Origin: Metaruminococcus_A sp050943475
Lineage (GTDB): Bacteria; Bacillota; Clostridia; Oscillospirales; Ruminococcaceae
Direction: 5' to 3'
Assembly: GCA_050943475.1 (NCBI GenBank)
Contig: JBMNPF010000018.1
Span: 1 to 22,653 of the forward strand
DNA length: 22,653 nt
The position numbers and the translations under genes are program-made. This document shows positions 7,223 to 15,213 of the stretch, piece by piece. The notes beneath the pieces are model-generated. The model was not told where the DNA came from and ran no database searches. It saw only the letters and a list, made by a program, of their open reading frames with translations. Each line of letters opens with the position of its first letter. The first letter of the stretch is position 1.

Positions 7223-7259
7223 GAAAATCGCCGAAAGCGTAACCAAAGGATTTGTGTAA
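7191..7259 (+). pseudogene. Cut-off fourth gene of the acetyltransferase operon
   Basis: ATG at 7191 overlaps the end of the preceding gene by 32 bases and is preceded by GGGGAAAG. It encodes MAKSKLVKANEKIAESVTKGFV and then stops. The opening resembles small Lys-rich proteins starting MAKSKxxKANEKIxExV that I recall from Clostridia; those run on for several dozen more residues. I infer that the rest was lost at about 7257, where the accessory DNA to the right begins. Confidence 0.45.
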
Positions 7260-7548
7260 TGTCATAACGAAAGTTGTTGTATGGGATAGAACCATTTAAT
7301 TTCTACCAATAGGATTATATTCATTTTTTCCATCACAACCACCATGTCACGGTGAAACCGCCGACAAAGTAAAACATTTTTGCTTTTGGCCTGAAATGAT
7401 CCACCACAACGAATAAACCCGAACCTTTTGCCAGTGCCTATGGGAAGGAGGCTAATCCACAACAGCTAATTAATAGCAGTAAAATTCTATATATTTTTAT
7501 GAAAATAAAAATAAAACCAGCAGTTGGCTGTCGGTTAATAGGCTCCAA
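7260..7548. other. Intergenic stretch without a supportable gene
   Basis: No ORF here looks like real protein. An AAGGAGG-like sequence at about 7445-7451 is not followed by a usable start. The stretch lies between the cut-off operon end and the open frame of the polyvalent protein, which is free of stops from 7483. It may be remnant mobile DNA, but I cannot identify an element. Confidence 0.4.
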
Positions 7549-9891
7549 TTGCCGTTACCCAGTACCAACTCTGGCTCTACTAACAGCTTACCACAGGGTA
7601 ATAGCGCTGTCAACACGAGTATATCCAAAACCTCAAAAAAGAAGTTGTTTAGTATAAACAATGGCGAAAAAGCCCTTGTTCCAAACGCCCATGGCGATAC
7701 TAACGCAACTTCTACCCCTATTATACCCGCTGCCGCTAAAAATAGCAACCGCAGAGCTGCGACAAAAGGAAAAAACGTTCCTGTGGAGACCAAAGAGACG
7801 GTGAAAACCGGAATAAACAGCCATCCTAGCTTCCTAAATAAAATAAAAAAAGTCAGCAGCACCTCTGATACCAATGTGGCGGAAAACCGCACAACGAGCA
7901 TAAGCTCCCCCGGCAAACACGTCCAAGACGCAAAGGTCACTGCTAACAATATTATTATACCCCCAACATCCCCAAAAAGCAACCGCGGCGCTGCGCAGAG
8001 CGGTGCTGTTTCTCCTGCAAACGCAAACAGCGCCCCTGTGAGCACCACAGAGGCGGGGGGAACAGCTGTAAACACCAATCTGGACGGGCACACGCCGCAG
8101 GAGCAAAAAACGATAAAGGAGTACAACTCTTTCGGGGATAAAAAGATCATACAGTATATTCAAAAAGTCAGGAATGGTCTTGCGGGTAAAAAAGAGCTTT
8201 TCTATTTGAAGAAGACATCTGACCGGATGGCTAAAGATTTAAAAGAGTTAACAGGCCTCGATGTATCCGAAAACAAAATTGCACTTGCTCCAAATACCAT
8301 TGAACATATTGACAAAAATCACGGAATAAACGGGAAACGCGACAGCAGCATGGCTGATGATGCGGATTTATCAAAAATACAGTATGTGCTTGACAATTAT
8401 GACGAAGTTCATTTAAATCCTGATAAATCCAGAGGGTACAGTTTGTCAAATGGCAAACTAGCACCTATGGTTGTATTTGAAAAAAGGATTGACGGTTCAT
8501 ACTATGTTGTTGAAGCAGTATCAGATGCCAGCGCCAAGACAAATTATATTGTTAGTGCTTTTAAGAAAAAGGCGGGAGCAACGCCTTATGGGAATTTAGG
8601 AAAAATAAAAGAAACAGGCCATCAGCCCTCAGATGTACAAGCCCCTGAGATTACGTCTGAAAACGCAACTGACATTCCTGTTTCTAATAGTATTATACCC
8701 CCAACCCCCCCAAAAAGCAACGGCACTGAAAATGTTGTTTTCCCGCAGCGTGCAGGTATGCCAAATAAGGCAGTTGTGCCCGGAATCGTTCAAACAAAAA
8801 GTAAGCAGGGAAGCATAACATGGAGCGAAACCGAACAGGACGCCGTTTCAAACCCGGTCAATGCATTTGGAAAGAAATGGGGAATTGAAAGCAGGGTTGT
8901 AAAACCGTCTGTGAAAACAAATGTAGCGGCTTTTGTGAAGGACGGTAAAATCTACCTGAATGCGGATTTGATTGACAGCTATTCCGGAGCGGTCAGCAAA
9001 CTTGCACATGAGGCGGCTCACATTGTAGAAGGAAGCAAATACTGGGCCGAAATGAAAAAAGCGGCCGCACAGTATTACAAAGCGGTTGTCCCTGACGTTA
9101 CAGCAAACGACATGAAGCAATTCATTGCGGAACGTTATGGCGAGCTTGTAGAGCTTGACGAACAGGGCATGATTTCCGAAATGACGTCTGCGTTCATGGA
9201 AGACGTCCTCAGCAGAAATCGCTATGTGGGTGAACGCGCTGCGAGAATCCTGCTGGAAGAGAGCCCGAAAGGGTTTAAGCGGGTAGTGGAATTTTTAAAG
9301 GACAAGGTAGAGAGCCTAAAGGCGTATATGCCGGTTGGAAGCGGATTAAGCCAACAGCAGCGGTATGAGCTTCAGGCTGCACAGAGGGGGCTTAAGAACC
9401 TTGAACGAGGGTTGAGGGCTTACCGGAAGGGGAAGGTTGAGGTTGACAGAACCGCGAATATAAAATACAATCTCGATATTCCTTTTTCAGAAGCAACCGA
9501 AAAAATTGAAAAAGGCATACTGAAAAAAAGTGAAAATCCGTTTGTTTTAGTAAGTAAAAACACACCGGCAATCTTTTTAACTGAAAAAGTGGGCGCACAA
9601 AACAGACCTGTTATTATCAGTTATGAATCGCTATATCTGGCGATTAGAAACAGTGGAGAACTGCGGGGCCATTATCATAGTATTGGTTCAAACTTGATGT
9701 CCAAACTCCCCCAAATTTTAAATGATCCCGAACTGATTTTAAGGTTAAAAAACGGAAGATTGAATGTAATTGTTGAACTGCCAACTTCCAAAGGTGATAA
9801 AAGTGTCGTTTCAATAGAACTGGAAGCGATTAAGGATATCAATAAATCGTACAAAGCATACGTCACAACACGCGCTTGCTCCATTGCCTGA
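7549..9891 (+). CDS. Truncated polyvalent (phage or conjugative element) protein with nuclease and peptidase domains
   Basis: The 780-residue frame has no credible start; the first in-frame candidate is a TTG at 7549 without a ribosome binding site, and the frame is open from 7483. Residues 1-235 are a low-complexity Asn/Ser/Thr/Lys/Pro linker. Residues about 238-345 resemble PBECR nucleases (barnase/EndoU/colicin E5/RelE-like; NTIEHIDKNHG, then LNPDKSRGYSL). Residues about 440-620 hold a zincin-like domain with HEAAH at 487-491 and a downstream Glu near 540. Residues about 635-770 resemble the MuF C-terminal domain of phage head proteins (VLVSKNTPAIF, LRGHYHSIGSNLM). Real similarity ends near SYKAYV; the last residues come from antisense por DNA. 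Such proteins travel with phage or conjugative DNA and are proposed to act in the recipient cell. This is a fragment cut at both ends. Confidence 0.65.
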   Translation: MPLPSTNSGSTNSLPQGNSAVNTSISKTSKKKLFSINNGEKALVPNAHGDTNATSTPIIPAAAKNSNRRAATKGKNVPVETKETVKTGINSHPSFLNKIKKVSSTSDTNVAENRTTSISSPGKHVQDAKVTANNIIIPPTSPKSNRGAAQSGAVSPANANSAPVSTTEAGGTAVNTNLDGHTPQEQKTIKEYNSFGDKKIIQYIQKVRNGLAGKKELFYLKKTSDRMAKDLKELTGLDVSENKIALAPNTIEHIDKNHGINGKRDSSMADDADLSKIQYVLDNYDEVHLNPDKSRGYSLSNGKLAPMVVFEKRIDGSYYVVEAVSDASAKTNYIVSAFKKKAGATPYGNLGKIKETGHQPSDVQAPEITSENATDIPVSNSIIPPTPPKSNGTENVVFPQRAGMPNKAVVPGIVQTKSKQGSITWSETEQDAVSNPVNAFGKKWGIESRVVKPSVKTNVAAFVKDGKIYLNADLIDSYSGAVSKLAHEAAHIVEGSKYWAEMKKAAAQYYKAVVPDVTANDMKQFIAERYGELVELDEQGMISEMTSAFMEDVLSRNRYVGERAARILLEESPKGFKRVVEFLKDKVESLKAYMPVGSGLSQQQRYELQAAQRGLKNLERGLRAYRKGKVEVDRTANIKYNLDIPFSEATEKIEKGILKKSENPFVLVSKNTPAIFLTEKVGAQNRPVIISYESLYLAIRNSGELRGHYHSIGSNLMSKLPQILNDPELILRLKNGRLNVIVELPTSKGDKSVVSIELEAIKDINKSYKAYVTTRACSIA
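7720..8721 (+). repeat. Three copies of a 30-bp linker repeat
   Basis: Copies lie at 7720-7749, 7954-7983 and 8692-8721, all in frame within the polyvalent protein. The last two match at 28 of 30 bases and encode IIPPTxPKSN; the first is more diverged (IIPAAAKNSN). Each ends in AGCAAC, and the first two continue with similar bases. They flank the linker and PBECR-like segments and may have served as recombination points for domain exchange. Confidence 0.6.
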
Positions 9892-10571
9892 TGAAGCTGA
9901 AATTTGTTGTTCATCAAATCCGGCTCGTTCATGTAGGAACCAATCGAGACCGGGTGCTCTGGGTCGAGCGCCGTGTATTCCGGGTGGTATTCACCCAGAA
10001 AGCTGCGTACATCCTCGTCGTTTTGAAACACCTCGCAGCGGCGCTTCTGGTGCGAGGTGAAAAATCCGTCAAAGGCGACAATGACCGGTAGGCGGACCGC
10101 CTCGGCAATTTTTAAAGCGCAGAGATTGAAGTCGTAGACCGCCTGCGGGGAATTGGCAAACAGGATGATCCACCCGGTGTTGAGGGTATACATAATATCG
10201 CTGTGATCTCCCTTGATGTCAAGCGGCCCGGAGACCGTCCGGCAGGCGACGTTGAGCACCATGGGGAACCGGGTGCCGGACTGCACCGGGAGCTGTTCCA
10301 GCGCATAAAGCAAGCCGTTGGCACTGGTGGCGTTAAAGACACGCCCCCCGCCAACCGAAGCCCCGTAGCAGATACCGGCGGCGCTGTGTTCGCCCTCCGC
10401 CGCCATCAGGGAGATGTCATGCGCTCCTTCGGATTTGAGCAGATCGAGATGTTCGGCAATCTGGGTTGAGGGCGTAATGGGGTAGTAGCCCATCACGTGG
10501 TAGTTGATCTGCTTGGCCGCGTAGGCGGCCAGCTCGTTCCCACTTTCAAATAAAATACTCTGTTCCACCAT
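9675..10571 (-). pseudogene. 2-oxoacid:ferredoxin oxidoreductase alpha subunit, 3'-truncated
   Basis: The alpha subunit of this thiamine-diphosphate enzyme family oxidatively decarboxylates 2-oxoacids to acyl-CoA with ferredoxin reduction. The first 235 or so residues are canonical: GYYPITPSTQIAEHL near 28-43, the AAEGEHSAAG segment with the conserved Glu, and SGPLDIKGDHSDIM. Sequence from about 9870 downward (ending in FKIWGSLDIKFEPIL) is antisense of the polyvalent protein, so roughly the last third or more of the family length is missing, as is the beta-subunit gene that should follow. The start overlaps the upstream stop as TAATG, indicating translational coupling. As it stands the complex cannot be complete from this locus. 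The substrate (pyruvate, 2-oxoisovalerate or another) cannot be decided. Confidence 0.75.
9861..9870. other. Recombination or assembly junction
   Basis: The rightward polyvalent protein loses family-like sequence after SYKAYV, and the leftward ferredoxin oxidoreductase alpha subunit loses it after AMEQARVV. Both breaks fall within about ten bases (GTCACAACAC). GC content and strand layout also change here. See findings. Confidence 0.65.
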
Positions 10572-11662
10572 TAGACTAGTCCTCCATCCACGCGTTTTTC
10601 ATCCAGATACGCCTCGCTGGTCACCCAGGAGTTGGCGCCCGCCGCTTCAAAGTCGATGTTCTCTGCAATCAGGTCTTTGTTGCGGACAAAGTAGGCTTTG
10701 TCCGGGTGTTCCCGTTCCTTGCCCGCCACAAGGGCGCCGGTCGGACAGACGGCTACACAGCGCAGGCAGCCCTTGCAGTGGTGGTAGTCAAGCCCTGCAT
10801 TGACCAATGCGGGCTTGCCCTTGTATTCGCCTTCCTCAAACCGAAAGACCATATCCGGGCAGGTGGTGTCGCACAAGCCGCAGTTGATGCACTTTTCTTT
10901 GAGAAAGAGCGGGATGTACCCCTCGCGGCTCGCAGAAAGGTCGTTGGAAACCGTGCTCCCAATATGGGGATTTACTCCGCCGACCGGGGCATTCTGGTAC
11001 CCCCAGCGGGTTTGTACCTCCTGGTACGGCGTTTCCGGGTATTTGCCGTCGGCGGGGATGACGGTTCCGGCGGTCTCTTCATAGCCGCGCCGCACCCCCG
11101 CGCGGTTTGCCTCCAGCAAATCCGGGTATTTTTTTCCGACGGTGTCGGTAACCATCTTCAGTACGGCTTCCAGAGGGATAAACCCGGAGGCTTTTGCCAG
11201 TGCGCCGAGCATAATCATGTTGATGCGGCTTTTGCTTTCCATCGCAATCCTCTGGCAGTCAACGCAGAACAGTTCGCCCGCGGCGAGCTTCAAGGCGTCC
11301 CGCATCTCCTCCGGCGTGCGGCCGGTATTGACTACCACCTTGGTGTGCTCGTCGGCGCCGGCAGTCACCGGATTTTTGCCCGCCATCGCCTCGTGGAATA
11401 ATCCCAGCAGGTGCGGCGTTTCCACCGGGCTGTTGATACGCAGCTCCTTCTCCGGCGCGCACCAGCGGATGTAGGCTTTGACCGGAGAACCGCGTTTTTC
11501 AGAGCCGTAGCTCGAAAAGCTGGCAGCGTTAAGCCCCAGGTAAATGGCGCCGAGCTCGCCCAGCAGCTTGCCACAGAGGTTTGCGCCAAGCCCGCCAATG
11601 CTTTCCAGCCGCATTTCGTAGTATCCAGCCTGGTTGGTTACCGGCAGTTTACATGTTTTCAT
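10571..11662 (-). CDS. 2-oxoacid:ferredoxin oxidoreductase gamma-delta fusion subunit
   Basis: The protein has 363 residues and joins two subunits that are separate in many organisms. Residues about 15-200 are the gamma domain (RLESIGGLGANLCGKLLGE, then NAASFSSYGSEKRGSP). Residues about 250-315 are the delta ferredoxin domain with two CxxCxxCxxxCP clusters, at Cys258/261/264/268 and Cys296/299/302/306, which pass electrons to ferredoxin. The start ATG at 11662 follows AAAGGAAG with suitable spacing. It is the first gene of a leftward operon whose next gene, alpha, is truncated about 700 bases downstream. With no beta subunit nearby, it is probably an orphan unless the rest lies elsewhere or the contig is mis-joined. 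Confidence 0.85.
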   Translation of the reverse strand: MKTCKLPVTNQAGYYEMRLESIGGLGANLCGKLLGELGAIYLGLNAASFSSYGSEKRGSPVKAYIRWCAPEKELRINSPVETPHLLGLFHEAMAGKNPVTAGADEHTKVVVNTGRTPEEMRDALKLAAGELFCVDCQRIAMESKSRINMIMLGALAKASGFIPLEAVLKMVTDTVGKKYPDLLEANRAGVRRGYEETAGTVIPADGKYPETPYQEVQTRWGYQNAPVGGVNPHIGSTVSNDLSASREGYIPLFLKEKCINCGLCDTTCPDMVFRFEEGEYKGKPALVNAGLDYHHCKGCLRCVAVCPTGALVAGKEREHPDKAYFVRNKDLIAENIDFEAAGANSWVTSEAYLDEKRVDGGLV

Positions 11663-11693
11663 ACACGAACTTCCTTTGCAGTGAATTTCATAC

Positions 11694-11849
11694 TCATAGT
11701 ATTCCGGTTTCAGCGCCCGTCATACGGCTTGCAGCCAAATGATCCTTTTCACCTTCAAAAAGCCTCTGCCGCCTGACAAGGTCGGCTGTGTGGAACAGCG
11801 TATAATACACGCCGTTGCCTCTGTTGCGTTCAACAAACTTTTGAAACAT
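11694..11849 (-). CDS. Small ORF ahead of the oxidoreductase operon
   Basis: The ORF has 51 codons, is rich in Arg and Glu (FVERNRGNGVYYTLFHT, then ADLVRRQRLFEGEKDH), and ends 31 bases before the gamma-delta gene. A weak GGGAA precedes the ATG. I do not recognise it; it could be a small leader gene, a remnant or chance. The rest of 11850-12054 contains no supportable gene. Confidence 0.22.
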   Translation of the reverse strand: MFQKFVERNRGNGVYYTLFHTADLVRRQRLFEGEKDHLAASRMTGAETGIL

Positions 11850-12030
11850 GTGAGTTCCCTGTCAGACCAATTTTAGGAAGAACAAAACGCGGGTGCGTTT
11901 ACGGAAGGACGCAAGTTCTGGTTGGTACGCCCCCGCCGCCGGAAAAATGTATTACTGCTTTGCAGAGCCGTCTGTATGCGGCGTAGAGCAGCCGCCGTTC
12001 GCCATTTTTCTGCTGGCTTTTGAGCAATCC

Positions 12031-12048
12031 GCCCTGATATATCAGGGC
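12031..12048. repeat. 18-bp perfect palindrome
   Basis: GCCCTGATATATCAGGGC is fully self-complementary. It lies between the oxidoreductase operon and the terminator of the rhamnose regulator. It has no T tail, so an operator or a minor hairpin is more likely than a terminator. Confidence 0.4.
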
Positions 12049-12054
12049 TTCGAA

Positions 12055-12093
12055 TCAACAAAAAACAGGCACGCATAACTTGCGCGCCTGTTT
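12055..12093 (-). terminator. Terminator of the rhamnose operon
   Basis: On the minus strand a 12-bp stem (12093-12082 with 12074-12063, one G-U wobble) is followed by TTTTTTGTT. It begins 11 bases after the stop of the AraC-type gene and is the natural end of the rhaB-rhaA-rhaD-regulator transcript. Confidence 0.75.
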
Positions 12094-12103
12094 GAAATTG
12101 GTT

Positions 12104-13069
12104 CTATTTTCGGTTTTCAGTTCGGTATTCCTTGGGAGAAACCTTGTAGTAATCCCGGAAACAGCGGTAAAAAAAGCTGTTGTTTTCATATCCCACCGCC
12201 AGCGAAACATCGCTGACCGAGAGCCTGGTATCCTCCAGAAGGGCGGCAGCGACCTGCATCCGCTTACGCTGCAGGAGCTGCTTGAAGGTTGCACCTGTCT
12301 TTGCCTTGATGAACCGGCTCAGCAGGGAAAGCGGCTGATTCATCCGCTTGGCAAGCTCGGTCAGGCTGGCGGTCTTGTAGTGCTGGTCAATGTACCGCAG
12401 AACCGACATGGTCACAATGTCGTCGTACTGCGTCGGTTGGGTTTCATCCAGCATTTTGGTATATTTTTGAAGGTACAAAAACAACAGCCCAATGCTGATT
12501 TGGTTGATTTTGGATTCATCCTTTTGCTGGTAGGCTAAGGAGGTGAGCAAATTCTCAATGAGATTTTGAACGGGGAGCACCCCGGCTACCTTGAAGTGCA
12601 GGTACTTCCCGTTGTCGTCGCTCTGGCGCAGAAAGCTGACCATGAAGTCCATTAAGACGCTGTTCCGTTCCAGCATGCCAAATGCTGCGTCAAAAAACTC
12701 CGGCAGAATGATGAAGTTCACCCCAATATCCTCCCGCCCGGCCGCCCGAATGGCGTGACGGGTGTGCTGGTTTAAAACCAGCAGATCGCCCGCCTCCATG
12801 ACAATCTCTTCCCCGTTGATGATGTGGGTAATAGACCCTTTGCAGACGTACATCATCTCGACAAAATCGTGCCGGTGCAGAGGAAAATCTACAAACCGGG
12901 TATGCGGGCGGATGGCGATCATCTCCCCGTTGCGGAGCATCTTTTCCCGGTCTACAATGAACTCCTGCCCGGAAATATAACGCTCCTTTTCTACATCCCG
13001 GCCGCCGTCCAGCAGGCGCTGTTCTTCCTCGGTAATCTGCTCCAGCACGGCAAGCAGGCGGCTGTCCAT
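12104..13069 (-). CDS. AraC-family regulator, RhaS/RhaR-like
   Basis: The protein has 321 residues. The N-terminal half is a cupin-type sensor domain (FPLHRHDFVEMMYVCKG, then MEAGDLLVLNQHTRHAI). The last 100 residues hold the two helix-turn-helix motifs of the AraC family, with the second ending in the signature VGYENNSFFYRCFRDYYKVSPKEYR. The ATG at 13069 is preferred over the one at 13075 because AAGGAGGG ends right at the upper ATG and sits 7 bases before the lower one. It is the last gene of the rhamnose operon, which suggests L-rhamnose as effector and autoregulation. That role is inferred from context; relatives answer to many sugars. Confidence 0.85.
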   Translation of the reverse strand: MDSRLLAVLEQITEEEQRLLDGGRDVEKERYISGQEFIVDREKMLRNGEMIAIRPHTRFVDFPLHRHDFVEMMYVCKGSITHIINGEEIVMEAGDLLVLNQHTRHAIRAAGREDIGVNFIILPEFFDAAFGMLERNSVLMDFMVSFLRQSDDNGKYLHFKVAGVLPVQNLIENLLTSLAYQQKDESKINQISIGLLFLYLQKYTKMLDETQPTQYDDIVTMSVLRYIDQHYKTASLTELAKRMNQPLSLLSRFIKAKTGATFKQLLQRKRMQVAAALLEDTRLSVSDVSLAVGYENNSFFYRCFRDYYKVSPKEYRTENRK

Positions 13070-13101
13070 GGCCATCCCTCCTTCTATTGTATGGGAAAGG
13101 G

Positions 13102-13932
13102 TTAATCCTTTGGGTACAGGAACCGCTCCGGCAGTTCCACATGAAAGTCTTTTGCCAGTGCGCGGAATTCGTCCGGCTGTATGGTCTGCCGCTTTTGCGG
13201 GGCCATGGAAAGGGTTTTGACCAGAATTTCCGCCGCTTTTTCCACGGTGTGCGCCAGGCCAAAGGTGATGTCAAAATCCTCGCCGGAACAGAAAATACCA
13301 TGATGGGCCCAAACGGCAACATTGTACTGCTCCATCAGCTTGGAGGTTTTAACTGCAATGTCGCGCCCACCCGGCACCATCCATTCCACAACCCCAACGC
13401 CGTCCGGGAAAACGACAGGGCATTCGGTTGCCATCTCCCACAGTTCGCGGGTAAAAACCTCGTCGCTGAGCGGGAGAACAAAGGTCAGCGCAATAATGTT
13501 GGCCGGATGGCAGTGGTAAATGACCCGATGGCTCCCGTTTGTCACCCGCTTTTTCACTTCGTGGTTCATCAGGTGGGAGGGAAGCTCGCTGGTCGGGCGG
13601 CCCCCACCGGATAGCCCCCACACAATCTGATACTGCTCCCCGGTCTCATCCACACGGATGACGGCGCAGGAATCCTCGGGATCCGGCATGACGTTGCGGA
13701 AAAATTTTCCCGAGCCGGTCACCATAAAATATTCGCCTGCAAGGCCGGGGACACTGGCGCCAATCGGCGCAAACGGCGCGGAAAGGTTAAGCACACCCTT
13801 TATTTCGTCCGCCTCCTGTGGGGCAATCCGGTACGAGAGGTTGCCGCCGTTGCGCTCGTGCCAGCCCTGCTTGAAGCCGTCGTCTGCAAGCCGCAGAAAG
13901 CCCTGTGCAAATTTTGCGTCCAATACGTTCAT
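13102..13932 (-). CDS. rhaD: Rhamnulose-1-phosphate aldolase
   Basis: The protein has 276 residues, matching the 274 of the E. coli enzyme. This zinc-dependent class II aldolase splits L-rhamnulose 1-phosphate into dihydroxyacetone phosphate and L-lactaldehyde in the cytoplasm. Visible family features are NGGNLSYR near residue 28, TGSGK near 72 for phosphate binding, SELPSHL with the catalytic Glu at 116, zinc ligands in HCHP (His140, His142) and AHHG (His210 region). These match the E. coli Glu117, His141, His143 and His212 with an offset of about one. It starts 12 bases after the rhaA stop and is followed by the AraC-type gene, so it is the third gene of the operon. Confidence 0.93.
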   Translation of the reverse strand: MNVLDAKFAQGFLRLADDGFKQGWHERNGGNLSYRIAPQEADEIKGVLNLSAPFAPIGASVPGLAGEYFMVTGSGKFFRNVMPDPEDSCAVIRVDETGEQYQIVWGLSGGGRPTSELPSHLMNHEVKKRVTNGSHRVIYHCHPANIIALTFVLPLSDEVFTRELWEMATECPVVFPDGVGVVEWMVPGGRDIAVKTSKLMEQYNVAVWAHHGIFCSGEDFDITFGLAHTVEKAAEILVKTLSMAPQKRQTIQPDEFRALAKDFHVELPERFLYPKD

Positions 13933-13944
13933 TGTTCTTCTCCT

Positions 13945-15198
13945 CTAGTTTCGTTTGCTCAATACGTCCGCTTCATACTGCCGCACGGTTTTAAGCCAGT
14001 CCTCCCGCACCGGAACCCCGGCGCGGCGGCAGTATTCGTCCCATATATCGCCCATTGGGTAGGTTTTCAGTTCCTCCTGCAATGCCATCAGCGCGGTAAA
14101 GTCCCGCTGCTGCTGAAGCTCCTGCATCCGTCCGGCGGGGGCGAGCAGGGCGGCGAGCAACGCCTTCTGCATATTGCGCATCCCAACCACCCAGGCCGCG
14201 ACCCGGTTGATGCTTGCGTCAAAGAAATCCAATCCTATTTTAACACGTTCTGCAGCCTGATGGAACACAATCTCTTTGGCAATTTCCTTTGTTTCGTCGT
14301 CAAACAGCACAACGTGGTCGCTGTCCCACCGCACTGGCCGGGTGACGTGTAGCGCAATCTGGTCAAAAAACAGCAGCAGAGAGGAAATTTTGTCCGACAC
14401 CAGCTCGGTTGGGTGATAATGCCCGTTGTCCACCAGCGGCAGGATGCCGTTCTTCGCCGCATAACCGATGCAGAACTCGCTGGAGCCCACGGTATAGGAT
14501 TCAAGCCCAATGCCGAACACCTTGGATTCCAGGGTGACCAGCACCTTTTCACGGTCGTAGTCCATCGCGAGGATTTCGTCTAGCGACTGCTGGAACCGGC
14601 GGCGCGGCGCCAGGCGGTCGGCCGGGATGTCCTTAAGCCCGTCCGGAATCCAGATATTCATCACGCAGGGCTGGCCAAGCTCTTCGGCAAAATACTGCGA
14701 AATACGGATGCATGCCTTGCAGTGATCCACCCAGAACCGGCGGATTTCCGGGTCGGCGCTGGAAAGGGTCGCCGCCTCTGCCTTGGGGTGGGAGAACAGG
14801 GTGGGGTTAAAATCCAGCCCGATTCCGTTTTTACGGGCAAATTCCACCCATTTGGAAAAATGCTTTGGCTCCAGCCGGTCCCGGTCTGCGTATTCGCCCG
14901 GCGCGAAGATGGCGTAGCTGGCGTGCAGATTGAGCTTGTGTTTGCCGGGGATGAGGGAAAGCGCCGTTTCAATGTCCTGCATCAGCTCGTCGGGGGTGCG
15001 CGCTTTGCCGGGGTAGTTGCCGGTGGCCTGTATTCCGCCGGAAAGCGGGCCGTTGTCTGCAAAGCCCTGTACGTCGTCCCCCTGCCAGCAGTGCATGGAA
15101 ATGGGGATACGCCCCAACGCTTCAAGCGCCTGCTCAGTATCTACGCCGAGTCCTTTGTAAAGTTCTTTTGCCGTTTCATACCGCATGTTCTCTGCCAT
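13945..15198 (-). CDS. rhaA: L-rhamnose isomerase
   Basis: The protein has 417 residues, close to the 419 of E. coli RhaA. It converts L-rhamnose to L-rhamnulose and needs manganese or another divalent metal. Characteristic stretches are ISMHCWQGDDVQGF near the start, GIQATGNYPGKARTP, KHKLNLHASYA, the metal-site region LESKVFGIG followed by PLVDNGHYHPTE, and VRWDSDHVV. The start ATG at 15198 is chosen because AAGGAG at 15207-15212 is 8 bases upstream; the GTG at 15207 would overlap that site. It lies 15 bases after rhaB and 12 before rhaD, so all three are translated from one message. Confidence 0.95.
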   Translation of the reverse strand: MAENMRYETAKELYKGLGVDTEQALEALGRIPISMHCWQGDDVQGFADNGPLSGGIQATGNYPGKARTPDELMQDIETALSLIPGKHKLNLHASYAIFAPGEYADRDRLEPKHFSKWVEFARKNGIGLDFNPTLFSHPKAEAATLSSADPEIRRFWVDHCKACIRISQYFAEELGQPCVMNIWIPDGLKDIPADRLAPRRRFQQSLDEILAMDYDREKVLVTLESKVFGIGLESYTVGSSEFCIGYAAKNGILPLVDNGHYHPTELVSDKISSLLLFFDQIALHVTRPVRWDSDHVVLFDDETKEIAKEIVFHQAAERVKIGLDFFDASINRVAAWVVGMRNMQKALLAALLAPAGRMQELQQQRDFTALMALQEELKTYPMGDIWDEYCRRAGVPVREDWLKTVRQYEADVLSKRN

Positions 15199-15213
15199 AA
15201 CCGTCACTCCTTG

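Noticed and set aside
7262..7462. Minus-strand 66-codon ORF between the operon stub and the polyvalent protein
   Set aside because: It has a vaguely familiar mobile-element look, but no start signal, no domain and no flanking inverted repeats, so no element can be claimed.
7497..8150. Hydrophobic minus-strand ORF resembling a membrane protein
   Set aside because: It is antisense to the Asn/Ser/Lys-rich linker of the polyvalent protein, whose complement codes for hydrophobic residues by default; no ribosome binding site.
10706..11401. Plus-strand ORF (231 codons) opposite the gamma-delta subunit
   Set aside because: The minus strand carries two perfect 4Fe-4S cluster motifs; the plus frame is a shadow.
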